Shown in pieces: positions 51,584 to 60,692 of a DNA stretch of 64,000 bases. A model generated the notes under the pieces. That model did not search any database. It was not told the origin of the DNA and saw only the letters and a program-made list of their open reading frames with translations. The stretch is taken from positions 122,544 to 186,543 of the forward strand of contig NZ_CANTZW010000004.1 in the NCBI RefSeq assembly GCF_947855115.1, read 5' to 3'. The DNA comes from an uncultured Parabacteroides sp. Lineage in GTDB: Bacteria > Bacteroidota > Bacteroidia > Bacteroidales > Tannerellaceae. Made by a program: the position numbers and the translations under genes. Every line of letters starts with the position of its first letter. Positions within the stretch are counted from its first letter, which is position 1.

Positions 51584-52441
51584 TTAGTCCAAAACTTTAA
51601 CAGTAATGTTACGGAACCAAACATCATCCCCGTGGTCTTGAAATCCGATGAAACCTTCTTTGTTAGGACCACCACAGTTCAACAGCAACTCATAAGCCAA
51701 CGGCCATTTGTCCTTGCTAAACTTACTGTTATCCAACATTTCTTTCCATTGCGGAGTCCACAAATGATACTCAACAACAGGCTCATCGCTATTCAAATAG
51801 TGAACAACCGTACCTTTATAGCACATGATCTTACCCTTGTTCCACTCACCGAACGGTTTAGCGTTCTGAGGCTTAGCAGGGATCATGTCATACAATGATG
51901 AAGACTTACGGTTACCATCCTTACCTAATTTAGCATCCGGGTGGTTCTCGTTATCCAATACTTGGTACTCAGGAGCTGAGATGTAAGAAGGTTGTCCCTC
52001 TACCTCTTGAATCATGATGAATACACCAGAGTTAGAGCCCTTACCTACTTTCCACTCGAACTCAAGCTCGAAGTTACCCAACTTATGAGCGAAAATCAAG
52101 TCGCCACCGTTGGCAGCACCAGCCTCGCCTGCACCAGAGCCATTGATCTTGATCGCTCCGTCCTCGATTGTCCAAGCACCCGGTACATCCGCACGGTTAT
52201 AGCCTCTCCATCCGTTGAATGTCTTACCATCGAAGATCACATATCTACCCTCTTTGTCTTTCGGGAAAGTCGTGATATCTACAGTAGGAAGATCGGTCAT
52301 GAGTTTGTACTCAGGAGTCGCAGCTTCAGTTGTAGTCTCAGCAGCAGCCGCAGGAGCTTCTTCTGTTTTCTTTCCACCGCCACAAGACGTGAAATAGCAC
52401 ATCATGATAGCAGCACTTGCTAATAATACTGACTTTTTCAT
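51584..52441 (-). CDS. DUF1080 lipoprotein (3-keto-glycoside-active type)
   Basis: A 285-residue lipoprotein (MKKSVLLASAAIMMCYFTSC) with an Ala/Glu/Thr-rich linker (about 25-45) and one DUF1080 concanavalin-like domain (about 60-284). Signature segments are VIFDGKTFNGWRGY near 66, GDLIFAHKLGNFELEFEWKV near 110, SNSGVFIMIQEV near 135 and the terminal GFIGFQDHGDDVWFRNITVKVL. DUF1080 members have been shown to cleave 3-keto-glycosides. It lies 23 bp after a Tat-exported Gfo/Idh/MocA gene that could make the 3-keto substrate. Confidence 0.84.
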   Translation of the reverse strand: MKKSVLLASAAIMMCYFTSCGGGKKTEEAPAAAAETTTEAATPEYKLMTDLPTVDITTFPKDKEGRYVIFDGKTFNGWRGYNRADVPGAWTIEDGAIKINGSGAGEAGAANGGDLIFAHKLGNFELEFEWKVGKGSNSGVFIMIQEVEGQPSYISAPEYQVLDNENHPDAKLGKDGNRKSSSLYDMIPAKPQNAKPFGEWNKGKIMCYKGTVVHYLNSDEPVVEYHLWTPQWKEMLDNSKFSKDKWPLAYELLLNCGGPNKEGFIGFQDHGDDVWFRNITVKVLD

Positions 52442-52464
52442 TTTTATTTATTGAGTTAAATATA

Positions 52465-53955
52465 TTATCTCGGCATATCTACCAGTTTCCAGCCTTCACG
52501 ATAATTGTGTTTGATCAAGCCTGCGGCGAATTCCTGAGCGTTAATTGGATCAGTCCACTCGGTCTTGAATTTCGGGTCACCATCAATAACCTCGAAGGTA
52601 TCTTTCTTGATGATCTTAATTGTCTCGTTCGGATCGATATTCGTAAATCTCATGTTCGGACCATCCCACAACAATTCTTTATTCAATCTCTGCAAACGAA
52701 CAGCCAATACACCCATCACAACCATTTCATTGAACGGACCAGCCTCCAAGAAGTTAGACTTCGTCTGAACACGGCTGCCAGCGCTTTCCTTACAAGCACG
52801 GATCCAGTCTTGCTCGTGACCACCCTTCATAGCGTCTTTCACGCGGCGTAATGTTTGAGGAACGTTCGGTTTACGGCCAGACAACAACCATGGGTTAACA
52901 CCGTAGCAACCGCAGATCAATGTATCCTTCGTTCCGTGGAAGATACACAATCCACCACCTTCACCCATCAATTCCTTACCTTGAGGGAATCCTTCTGGAC
53001 GATCCGGCATCATACCACCGTCATACCAGTGAACCTCTACTTCCGGCATAGCTACCTTCGGCATATTGTCGCGAGCCGGGAATACCAACTTAACGTGCTG
53101 AGCGTTAGGAGCGCAATCTTGTAATAACAATGTAGAAGAACCTTGAACTCTCGTCGGGTAGCCTAATTTCAAGCCTTTGAATACCGGATGCAAGATGTGG
53201 CAAGCCATGTCACCCAACGCACCTGTACCATAATCCCACCATCCGCGCCAGTTCCAAGGATGATATGTCTTATTGAACGGTCTCAATTTAGCAGGACCTG
53301 TAAACAAATCCCAGTTTAAAGTAGAAGGGATCTTGTCCGCTTTCTCAGGAGCGTTCAAACCTTGCGGCCAGATAGGACGGTTAGTCGCACACTCTACTTT
53401 AGTAACCTCACCGATCTCACCGTTCCAGATCCATTCGCAGATCAAGTCTACACCCTCAGCCAATGAAGAACCTTGGTTACCCATCTGAGTAGCGACGTCA
53501 TATTTCTTAGCTAAGTTCGTAAGCAAACGAGATTCATAAACAGAGTGAGTCAACGGTTTCTGAGTGTACACGTGCTTACCAAGAGTCATAGCGTCTGCCG
53601 TAATCATCGCATGAGTATGGTCGGCGGTAGCTACCAACACAGCGTCGATAGATTTACCCATCTCATCGTACATCTTACGATAATCCCAGTATTTTTTAGC
53701 TTGAGGATGACGGTCGAATACAGGTTTCGCATACTTCCAGTCGATATCACAAAGAGCTACGATATTCTCGGTAGTCTCCATGTTCTTCAAGTTAGCGTTA
53801 CCCATACCTCCGATACCTACGCCGGCAATATTTAGTTTATCAGTTGGAGCGATATGACCGTGGCTTTTACCAAGGACCGCACTCGGAACAATAGTCAATG
53901 CTGCCGCGGCAGCCGTACCTCTTTGAAGAAAAGATCTTCTAGTAATGTTTGACAT
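52465..53955 (-). CDS. Tat-exported Gfo/Idh/MocA oxidoreductase
   Basis: A 496-residue enzyme with a Tat signal (ITRRSFLQRGTAAAAALTIVP). The Rossmann domain shows NIAGVGIGGMGNANLKNM near 42, ALCDIDWKYA near 69, ATADHTHAMITADAM near 109 and a KHVYTQKPLTHS motif, where the family EKP reads QKP. MGNQGSSLAEGV and the WNWRGWWDYGTGALGDM segment near 240 match the exported subgroup and the 33465-34946 enzyme. It is first in a unit with the DUF1080 gene and has its own strong promoter at 54034-54063. The substrate is unknown. Confidence 0.87.
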   Translation of the reverse strand: MSNITRRSFLQRGTAAAAALTIVPSAVLGKSHGHIAPTDKLNIAGVGIGGMGNANLKNMETTENIVALCDIDWKYAKPVFDRHPQAKKYWDYRKMYDEMGKSIDAVLVATADHTHAMITADAMTLGKHVYTQKPLTHSVYESRLLTNLAKKYDVATQMGNQGSSLAEGVDLICEWIWNGEIGEVTKVECATNRPIWPQGLNAPEKADKIPSTLNWDLFTGPAKLRPFNKTYHPWNWRGWWDYGTGALGDMACHILHPVFKGLKLGYPTRVQGSSTLLLQDCAPNAQHVKLVFPARDNMPKVAMPEVEVHWYDGGMMPDRPEGFPQGKELMGEGGGLCIFHGTKDTLICGCYGVNPWLLSGRKPNVPQTLRRVKDAMKGGHEQDWIRACKESAGSRVQTKSNFLEAGPFNEMVVMGVLAVRLQRLNKELLWDGPNMRFTNIDPNETIKIIKKDTFEVIDGDPKFKTEWTDPINAQEFAAGLIKHNYREGWKLVDMPR

Positions 53956-54033
53956 AGTAATAATTTTTTATAGATTAGCACTTAACAATGATATTTCATG
54001 TGTCTTTACACCTTTACAGGCAACAAATTGTCG

Positions 54034-54063
54034 CAAATATAGCCAATGCTGTATTATTGACAA
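54034..54063 (-). promoter_or_regulatory. Promoter of the Gfo/Idh-DUF1080 unit
   Basis: On the minus strand TTG (54061-54063), 19 bp, TATATTTG (54034-54041), giving a leader of about 70 nt before the ATG at 53955. Confidence 0.78.
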
Positions 54064-54182
54064 GATCAAAAGACGGCTTTCTTATTCAAAATAGTTTTTT
54101 TTAACAGACAGGATAGATGTTATTTATAATTTCATAAATATTATCTATAGGATTGGGGGTATTTTATCGATGCGATTTGGAT

Positions 54183-54190
54183 ATATTTGT
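54183..54190 (+). promoter_or_regulatory. -7 element of the cytochrome bd unit
   Basis: TATATTTG at 54183-54190 lies 55 bp before the DUF4492 ATG. No TTG is found at the ideal distance, so the promoter may need an activator. Confidence 0.5.
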
Positions 54191-54245
54191 AAAAACATGA
54201 AAACATATTCATATGAGCAATTGTTATCTCAAATAAGAAAACTAT

Positions 54246-54473
54246 ATGAAAAAAGAACACGCATTCATACGAATATATCGCTTTTATCTGGAAGGATTCC
54301 GGGAGATGAAGCTGGGCAAGACCCTTTGGCTAATAATCCTAGTCAAATTATTTATCATGTTCTTTATCCTAAGATTATTCTTCTTTCCCAACTACCTCGG
54401 GCAATTCAGCGACGATGACGAGAAGAGTAACCACGTATCAAACGAACTCGTACAACGAGCAATAATTCCCTAA
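54246..54473 (+). CDS. DUF4492 small membrane protein before cydA
   Basis: A 75-residue protein with one hydrophobic helix (LGKTLWLIILVKLFIMFFILRLFFFP, about 23-48) preceded by RIYRFYLEGFREMK, the DUF4492 hallmark. It ends 11 bp before cydA and is a constant neighbour of the bd oxidase in Bacteroidota, so it is likely an accessory or small subunit of the complex (inference from context). The small CydX subunit is not present in other form. Confidence 0.78.
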   Translation: MKKEHAFIRIYRFYLEGFREMKLGKTLWLIILVKLFIMFFILRLFFFPNYLGQFSDDDEKSNHVSNELVQRAIIP

Positions 54474-54484
54474 AAATTATAGAT

Positions 54485-56047
54485 ATGATTGAAAACATTG
54501 ACACTTCATTAATTGATTGGTCGAGAGCCCAATTCGCCCTTACGGCCATGTATCATTGGCTCTTCGTGCCACTGACACTGGGGCTTGGCGTTATCCAAGC
54601 CATCATGGAGACGATCTATTACCGGACAGGTAATGAGGCATGGAAAAAGACCGCTCAATTTTGGATGAAATTGTTCGGTATTAATTTCGCTATCGGGGTC
54701 GCCACGGGCTTGATCCTTGAGTTTGAGTTCGGGACCAACTGGTCTAACTACAGTTGGTTTGTCGGGGATATTTTCGGGGCGCCTTTGGCTATCGAGGGGA
54801 TTCTCGCATTCTTTATGGAGGCGACCTTTATCGCCGTCATGTTTTTCGGCTGGGAGAAGGTCAGCAAACGGTTCCATCTCGCCTCCACCTGGCTGACGAT
54901 TGTCGGAGCGACCCTTTCCGCTCTCTGGATATTGATCGCTAACGCATGGATGCAATATCCGGCCGGCATGCATTTCAACCCGGATACCGTACGCAACGAG
55001 ATGTTCGATTTCTGGGCCGTGGCTTTATCGCCTGTCGCCATCAATAAATTTTTCCACACCGTATTGTCCGGTTGGATCGTGGGTGCCCTGTTCGTATTGG
55101 GAATCAGTTGCTGGTATTTATTAAAAAGGCGAAATACGATATTCGCCTTGTCAAGTATCAAAGTAAGCGCCCTATTCGGATTGGTAGCCTCTATCCTCAT
55201 CCTCTGGACAGGTGACGGTTCCGCCTATCAAGTCGCCCAAAAGCAGCCGATGAAACTGGCGGCCATGGAAGGTCTCTACCAAGGTGGCAACGGAGTGGGA
55301 CTGGTAGGCGTAGGTGTCTTAAATCCGGCAAAGACCAGTTATCTAGACAAACAGAACGCGTTTATCTTTGACATCAAGTTCCCCAAACTCCTCTCTTTCT
55401 TGGCAGAGCGTGACATGAACGCATACGTTCCGGGAATCGTAGATCTAATCGAGGGAGGTTACACGACCAACGAAGGAACGGTAGCGCTCTCTGCCAAAGA
55501 GAAAATCGAGAAAGGGAAAACCGCCATCAAAGCGCTGGCCGATTATCGTAAAGCCGTCAAAGACAAAGATATCGAAGCCGCCCGGCAATACCGGGCAACC
55601 CTAGAAGAGAACTTCCCCTATTTCGGATACGGCTATATCAAGGATCCGGCAGAATTAATCCCACACGTAGGATTGACGTTTTATTCTTTCCGCGTCATGG
55701 TAATCCTAGGAGGTTTCTTCATCTTACTATTCATTATCGCGCTGATCTGGGATAAAAAAGGGAAAATCGCCACCGCACGTTGGCTGCAATACACGGCCCT
55801 ATGGTCTATACCGTTAGGATATATAGCGGGGCAAGCCGGCTGGATCGTAGCCGAGGTAGGACGTCAACCTTGGGCTATACAGGATATCTTGCCTACCAGC
55901 GCCTCGATCTCCAAGTTAAACCCATCCTCGGTACAGACCACGTTCTACATGTTCCTTATCTTATTCACGATCTTATTGATCGCTGAGATCGGCATCATGG
56001 TCAAGGCCATCAAGAAGGGACCGGAGGAATTGAAAACGGAGGGTTGA
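54485..56047 (+). CDS. cydA: Cytochrome bd ubiquinol oxidase subunit I
   Basis: A 520-residue subunit with about nine membrane helices. Heme-ligand and quinol features are seen in SRAQFALTAMYHWLFVPLTLGLG at the start (His near 21), GVATGLILEFEFGTNW near 76, KLAAMEGLYQ near 255, and GYIAGQAGWIVAEVGRQPWAIQ near 440. CydAB reduces oxygen to water with quinol at very low oxygen, suited to a gut anaerobe. Length is typical. It follows DUF4492 and precedes cydB by 77 bp. Confidence 0.95.
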   Translation: MIENIDTSLIDWSRAQFALTAMYHWLFVPLTLGLGVIQAIMETIYYRTGNEAWKKTAQFWMKLFGINFAIGVATGLILEFEFGTNWSNYSWFVGDIFGAPLAIEGILAFFMEATFIAVMFFGWEKVSKRFHLASTWLTIVGATLSALWILIANAWMQYPAGMHFNPDTVRNEMFDFWAVALSPVAINKFFHTVLSGWIVGALFVLGISCWYLLKRRNTIFALSSIKVSALFGLVASILILWTGDGSAYQVAQKQPMKLAAMEGLYQGGNGVGLVGVGVLNPAKTSYLDKQNAFIFDIKFPKLLSFLAERDMNAYVPGIVDLIEGGYTTNEGTVALSAKEKIEKGKTAIKALADYRKAVKDKDIEAARQYRATLEENFPYFGYGYIKDPAELIPHVGLTFYSFRVMVILGGFFILLFIIALIWDKKGKIATARWLQYTALWSIPLGYIAGQAGWIVAEVGRQPWAIQDILPTSASISKLNPSSVQTTFYMFLILFTILLIAEIGIMVKAIKKGPEELKTEG

Positions 56048-56124
56048 GAAACAGGAAGGAGGTCTTTCAGCGTCCGATATCCCATTAATCTTCAATTAGT
56101 AATTAGCAATCATCAATCAGCATT

Positions 56125-57276
56125 ATGGATAGTACATATATATTATTACAACATTACTGGTGGTTTCTGGTATCTCTACTAGGAGCGTTATTAGTATTCC
56201 TCCTTTTCGTGCAAGGAGGCCAATCTCTACTCTTCACCATTGGCAAGACCGAGATACAACAAAAAATGTTATTGAACTCAACCGGCCGTAAGTGGGAGTT
56301 TACTTTCACTACGTTGGTCACTTTCGGAGGTGCTTTCTTCGCCTCTTTCCCCTTATTTTATTCCACCAGCTTCGGTGGGGCCTATTGGGTATGGATGCTG
56401 ATCTTACTTTGTTTCGTGCTACAAGCCGTATCTTACGAGTATCAAGCCAAGAAAGGCAACCTATTGGGGAAAAAGACATATCAGGTATTCCTTATGATCA
56501 ACGGCATAGCCGGCCCGGTCTTACTCGGAACCGCGGTGGCCACTTTCTTCAACGGAGCGGAATTTATCGTTAACAAAGAGCAACTGACCGATATGGCCAT
56601 GCCCGTTATCTCCACCTGGGCCAACCCATGGCACGGATTGGAGGCCGCCTTGGTATTCTGGAACTTATGCCTGGGGCTAGCGGTCTTCTTTTTGGCACGT
56701 ACTCTTGCCCTGCTCTATTTTATCAACAATATCAATGACCCGGAGATCGTCGCCAAGAGCCGGAAACAATTGATACCGGAGACAATCCTCTTCCTCGTCT
56801 TTTTCTTGGTGTTCCTGATCCGTTTATTGCTGATAGAGGGTTTTGCCGTAAACCCGGATACAGGGGAGGTATTCATGCAACCGTATAAGTACTTCATCAA
56901 CCTAATCGAGATGCCGATCGTATTGGTCGTATTATTGGCCGGAGTAGTCGGCGTGCTATTCGGCATCGGGAAAACAATGTTCTCGAAGACTTGGACGAAA
57001 GGTATCTGGTTCGCTGGCACAGGAACCGTCTTGACCGTATTGGCATTATTACTCTGCGCCGGATGGAATAATACGGCTTATTACCCATCCCTAGCGGATA
57101 TACAAAGCTCTTTGACAATCCAGAATAGTTGCTCAAGCCCATTCACGCTGAAAGTAATGAGCTATGTATCTATTCTCGTCCCATTCGTGCTAGCTTACAT
57201 TTTCTACGCTTGGAGAGCACTTGATTTACACAAGATCAACAGCGAGGAGATGCAAGGTAACGGGCATACCTACTAA
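56125..57276 (+). CDS. cydB: Cytochrome bd ubiquinol oxidase subunit II
   Basis: A 383-residue subunit with eight to nine membrane helices, starting with LLQHYWWFLVSLLGALLVFLLFVQGGQSL and including WVWMLILLCFVLQAVSYEYQ near 90 and NPWHGLEAALVFWNLCLG near 170. It stabilises the CydA hemes and completes the bd oxidase. The longer-than-usual 77-bp gap to cydA includes AT-rich repeats of CAATTAGTAATTAGC type. A long hairpin follows the stop. Confidence 0.93.
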   Translation: MDSTYILLQHYWWFLVSLLGALLVFLLFVQGGQSLLFTIGKTEIQQKMLLNSTGRKWEFTFTTLVTFGGAFFASFPLFYSTSFGGAYWVWMLILLCFVLQAVSYEYQAKKGNLLGKKTYQVFLMINGIAGPVLLGTAVATFFNGAEFIVNKEQLTDMAMPVISTWANPWHGLEAALVFWNLCLGLAVFFLARTLALLYFINNINDPEIVAKSRKQLIPETILFLVFFLVFLIRLLLIEGFAVNPDTGEVFMQPYKYFINLIEMPIVLVVLLAGVVGVLFGIGKTMFSKTWTKGIWFAGTGTVLTVLALLLCAGWNNTAYYPSLADIQSSLTIQNSCSSPFTLKVMSYVSILVPFVLAYIFYAWRALDLHKINSEEMQGNGHTY

Positions 57277-57291
57277 GATTTAAGATTTACG

Positions 57292-57363
57292 AATTATGAT
57301 TAGGGGCCGGCGAAGTACCTGCGATGACCAGCAGATGTACGACAACGGCCCCTAATCATAATT
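57292..57363. terminator. Long-stem bidirectional hairpin after cydB
   Basis: AATTATGATTAGGGGCCG (57292-57309) pairs perfectly with CGGCCCCTAATCATAATT (57346-57363) in the convergent gap between cydB and the M28 peptidase gene. The 18-bp stem encloses a 36-nt loop, and further partial pairing continues outward. It is longer than a typical terminator and may be a repeat or a 3' end stabiliser. Confidence 0.7.
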
Positions 57364-57380
57364 CATAAATTACAATCTCC

Positions 57381-58976
57381 TCATTCTCTCTGGAAGTCCG
57401 CATCTTTCGTCCATTTAGGCATCTCATCATTGTTGGCGATAACCAGGCCGATACCAAACATCAAGTCCATATCTTCCATAGCCCCATCGAAATCCCACCA
57501 GGACTCGTCGTATTCATCATTCGGCTGATGGTACCGGTAAACTTTCGGCTTAGCCTCATGACGTGCCTTATCCACATAATCCTTACCTCCGCCAACTAAA
57601 ATCGTAGGTACACCTTTCTTCACGAAATTGAAATGATCGGAGCGGAAATAACCACCCGCGGGATCCTCGGTAATAACCTTCACGGTTCGTCCTTGTGCCG
57701 CGGCCATAGCGATCACCAAGGCGTCCGTATCCGTCTTACCCGCCGCACGAAGGAAGACATCCCGTGTCCGCTCTCTCGGGGCAGTGCCGTCGAAGTTCAA
57801 GTTTATAGCCGTCTTGGATAAAGGGAACAATGGATGCTCGCAATAATATTGAGAGCCTAACAAGCCGCATTCCTCGGATGTCACCGCCACGAATACGATG
57901 GAACGGCGGGGACGTACAGGCAACGATTGATATTTCTTGGCCAACAGCATTAAGGTAGCCACACCCGAAGCGTTATCGCTGGCACCATTATAAATGCTAT
58001 CTCCATCTATCGGCGTGCCGATTCCAAAATGATCCCAATGAGCGGTAAAAACCAAATACTCATCTTTCAGATCCGTACCCGGCAAAACCGCCGCCACATT
58101 ATGAGACTCTCCCACGGCCATCTCCACATTTAATACGACCTTACTCCTCGCCTTCATCGTGAAACTCTTGAATCCCGGTTTCTTAGCCGCCGCGATCGTC
58201 TTCTCAAAATCCAATCCGCAAAGAGCGAACATTTTCTCGCAAGCCTCCTCCGAAAGCCATCCCTTCATACCCAATGCCTCAGCATTCATTGTCTCCGAGC
58301 AAAGAGCGATATTCGTCTGCGTGTGAGAGGCCTGGCATACTTTCCAGCCATAGGAGGCAGCCGCCTCGTTATGAAGGACTAATAACCCTGCGGCACCTTG
58401 GCGTTGCGCCTCCTCGAACTTATACGTCCAACGGCCATAATAAGTCATATTCTTCCCGCGAAACAAGGAATCATCATAAAAGCCGGGATCATTCACCATA
58501 GCGATAACGATTTTCCCCTTCACATCTACATCCGCGTAGTCGTTCCACCCATATTCCGGCGCATTGATACCAAACCCGCAGAACACGTAATCCGTAGTAG
58601 GAATAACCACCTTCTCGGTTCCCCGGTTCGTCCACACAACGATATCGTCCGAGAATTTCAAGTCCATGGAACCTCTCGCGCATTTCACCGCGATCTTGTT
58701 CTTTTCCGGACGGGTAAAAGTAGAAATCTCTTTCACCGGCTGGAAATAGCTATCGCCATTAGCGGGCTGAAGGCCTAACTTCTTAAATTCATCTGCGATG
58801 TAATTGATTGTTTTTGTCTCATACTCGGTCAAAGGCTTACGTCCTCCGAACTCGTCCGAGCTTAATGTTCTCACCCGTTCCTTAAAAAAAGCCAGATCCT
58901 CCTCATAGCTTTGGGCCATAACGGGCATGCCCAGAGTAAGCGTCAGGAGGAAAACAAAGATAAAGTTCTTCTTCAT
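57381..58976 (-). CDS. Secreted M28-family zinc peptidase
   Basis: A 531-residue secreted aminopeptidase-like enzyme with a signal peptide (cleavage after MAQ, about 22), a PA-type insertion (about 130-230; GAAGLLVLHNEAAASYGW) and a M28 catalytic domain. Zn ligands are readable in FTAHWDHFGIG (His and Asp near 315), NGASDNASG near 332, TSEECGLLGSQYY near 365 (Glu base pair), LNFDG near 390 and YFRSDHFNF near 445. It is likely to trim peptides in the periplasm. A 5' UTR hairpin GAAACGGC/GCCGTTTC lies at 58994-59023. Confidence 0.9.
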   Translation of the reverse strand: MKKNFIFVFLLTLTLGMPVMAQSYEEDLAFFKERVRTLSSDEFGGRKPLTEYETKTINYIADEFKKLGLQPANGDSYFQPVKEISTFTRPEKNKIAVKCARGSMDLKFSDDIVVWTNRGTEKVVIPTTDYVFCGFGINAPEYGWNDYADVDVKGKIVIAMVNDPGFYDDSLFRGKNMTYYGRWTYKFEEAQRQGAAGLLVLHNEAAASYGWKVCQASHTQTNIALCSETMNAEALGMKGWLSEEACEKMFALCGLDFEKTIAAAKKPGFKSFTMKARSKVVLNVEMAVGESHNVAAVLPGTDLKDEYLVFTAHWDHFGIGTPIDGDSIYNGASDNASGVATLMLLAKKYQSLPVRPRRSIVFVAVTSEECGLLGSQYYCEHPLFPLSKTAINLNFDGTAPRERTRDVFLRAAGKTDTDALVIAMAAAQGRTVKVITEDPAGGYFRSDHFNFVKKGVPTILVGGGKDYVDKARHEAKPKVYRYHQPNDEYDESWWDFDGAMEDMDLMFGIGLVIANNDEMPKWTKDADFQRE

Positions 58977-58993
58977 AATCGTAGATTTTAAAG

Positions 58994-59023
58994 GAAACGG
59001 CGAAGCTCACGCCTGGCCGTTTC
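58994..59023 (-). promoter_or_regulatory. Hairpin in the M28 peptidase leader
   Basis: GAAACGGC (58994-59001) and GCCGTTTC (59016-59023) form an 8-bp stem with a 14-nt loop only 18 nt before the start codon. It could lower translation or stabilise the mRNA. No second copy was seen and no regulator is implied. Confidence 0.45.
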
Positions 59024-59219
59024 TACATTTAACCGTTTTAAACAAAAAGAAAAAGTTAGTTAAGGCTTAGAATAAATATCTTAAGTCTATTTACTAATTT
59101 ACCGACTGTACATTCGCTTTCCCGAAGGACAGCAAACAAATATATGGAATCCCTCTTATCCTGCATACATTACACTTTGTTTTTTTGCTATTTTTCACAG
59201 AATAGAAATGCTTTTGTAT

Positions 59220-59227
59220 TATCTTTG
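59220..59227 (+). promoter_or_regulatory. -7 element of the RNase Z gene
   Basis: TATCTTTG lies 23 bp before the ATG of the RNase Z gene. The -33 region is T-rich without a clean TTG. Confidence 0.55.
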
Positions 59228-59250
59228 CACTCAATTACCGAAGACAACAA

Positions 59251-60165
59251 ATGGCTGATTTTAACATAAACATATTGGGATGCGGTTCCGCGTTACCCAC
59301 AACTCGCCATCTGGCGACTTCTCAAATAGTAGATTTACGAGATAAATTATACATGATCGACTGTGGAGAAGGCACACAAGTGCAAATGCGTCGTATGCGC
59401 ATAAAATTCAGCCGTTTAAACCATATTTTCATCTCCCATCTGCATGGCGACCATTGTTTCGGGATACCGGGATTGATCTCGACGTTAGGTATGCTGGGAC
59501 GTAATGGGGAGCTAGTTATCCATGGCCCTAAAGAGATCGAGAGCTATATGCGACCGATCCTCGATATCTTTTGCAAAGGATTACCTTACGAGATCCGTTT
59601 TAACTTAATAGACCCGGCGAGTCATTCTCTCGTCATGGAAGACCGCTCCCTACAGGTTTATTCCATACCGCTAAAACACCGGATACCTTGTTGCGGCTAT
59701 TTATTCGCCGAGAAAGCCAAAGAAGCGCATATCATACGGGAAATGACGGATTTTTACCAAGTACCCGTCCGCATGATGCAAGAAATCAAAAAGGGTGCCG
59801 ATTTTATCACCCCGGAAGGCGAAGTAATCCCGAACTCCCGCCTGACCCGCCCAGCCGCCGCTCCCAAACGATACGCTTATTGCTCGGATACCGCGTTTTA
59901 TCCATCCATACTTCCTATTATCGAGGGCGTAGATTTATTATACCATGAGGCGACTTTCGCCGAGTGTGATGCCGCACGTGCGAGAGAGACCTTCCATTCC
60001 ACCGCCCGCCAAGCGGCCGAGATCGCCCGGAAAGCCCAAGTGAAGCGATTGGTTATCGGCCACTACTCGGCCCGCTACGAGGATATGGCTCCGTTGAAGA
60101 AAGAGGCAGACGAGATCTTTCCCGGCACGATCCTTGGAGAGGAAGGCATGCGGCTCACCGTATAA
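59251..60165 (+). CDS. rnz: Ribonuclease Z
   Basis: A 304-residue metallo-beta-lactamase-fold endonuclease that removes the 3' trailer of pre-tRNAs. Metal ligands are in SHLHGDHCFG near residue 61 (HxHxDH), the KHRIPCCGYLF segment near 136, and CSDTAFYP near 209 with the final GHYSARY near 268. Length is normal for the bacterial short form. It stands alone with a TATCTTTG promoter element at 59220-59227. Confidence 0.93.
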   Translation: MADFNINILGCGSALPTTRHLATSQIVDLRDKLYMIDCGEGTQVQMRRMRIKFSRLNHIFISHLHGDHCFGIPGLISTLGMLGRNGELVIHGPKEIESYMRPILDIFCKGLPYEIRFNLIDPASHSLVMEDRSLQVYSIPLKHRIPCCGYLFAEKAKEAHIIREMTDFYQVPVRMMQEIKKGADFITPEGEVIPNSRLTRPAAAPKRYAYCSDTAFYPSILPIIEGVDLLYHEATFAECDAARARETFHSTARQAAEIARKAQVKRLVIGHYSARYEDMAPLKKEADEIFPGTILGEEGMRLTV

Positions 60166-60251
60166 TCATATACCCGTTTTACGAAATAAAGCTAATTACT
60201 TTCCAATATGCGGAAAACTTTCTACATTTGTACGAATTTAGGGATTAGTTA

Positions 60252-60572
60252 ATGAAGCTTATACATATCATCGCATTGGCACTTGCATTTTCCGCAAGTT
60301 ATCCGGTTCAAGCGCAAGCTAATAAATCGGAAGTCAATACTTTGGCCTCTAAACAAGAAGATCCCGCCTCCATCGAAATCACGGCCTACGAGAATCGTAT
60401 CAAGGTAGAGAACGCTCCGGTTGGGAGTATTTTAGAGATCTACAGTGTCGTAGGTATCAAAGTAAAAGAAATCGAGATCAAACAATCTACCGCCGAATAT
60501 GTCGTGGATATCGCGAAAGGATATTACATCATCCGCATTGGCGATACGGTACGCAAGGTGGCGATACGATAA
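60252..60572 (+). CDS. Mini secreted protein consisting almost only of a C-terminal sorting-type domain
   Basis: A 106-residue secreted protein: a signal peptide (MKLIHIIALALAFSASYPVQAQ), a short linker (about 23-45) and one beta-sandwich of about 60 residues ending in KGYYIIRIGDTVRKVAIR. The final part resembles a type IX secretion sorting domain, with GSILEIYSVVGIKVKE and a repeated hydrophobic pattern, but there is no passenger domain. It may be a free or decoy domain, a cell-surface anchor or an adaptor. A TACATTTG element at 60223-60230 may be its promoter. Confidence 0.65.
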   Translation: MKLIHIIALALAFSASYPVQAQANKSEVNTLASKQEDPASIEITAYENRIKVENAPVGSILEIYSVVGIKVKEIEIKQSTAEYVVDIAKGYYIIRIGDTVRKVAIR

Positions 60573-60653
60573 GCGTCGGCTTAATCAGTCATATCCATAT
60601 TTCCCCATTTTTATTAGTCATATCTAACAAATACGGATCAATCTACAATCAAA

Positions 60654-60690
60654 AAGCCCCGTAGGATAGATCCCACAGGGCTTGTTTTTT
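60654..60690. terminator. Bidirectional terminator (mini protein and second large surface protein)
   Basis: AAGCCC (60654-60659) pairs with GGGCTT (60678-60683), extended by an inner GGAT/ATCC stem, with T-run 60685-60690 rightward and an A-run for leftward transcripts. It ends both the mini protein gene and the 60865-63846 mRNA. Confidence 0.82.
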
Positions 60691-60692
60691 GA

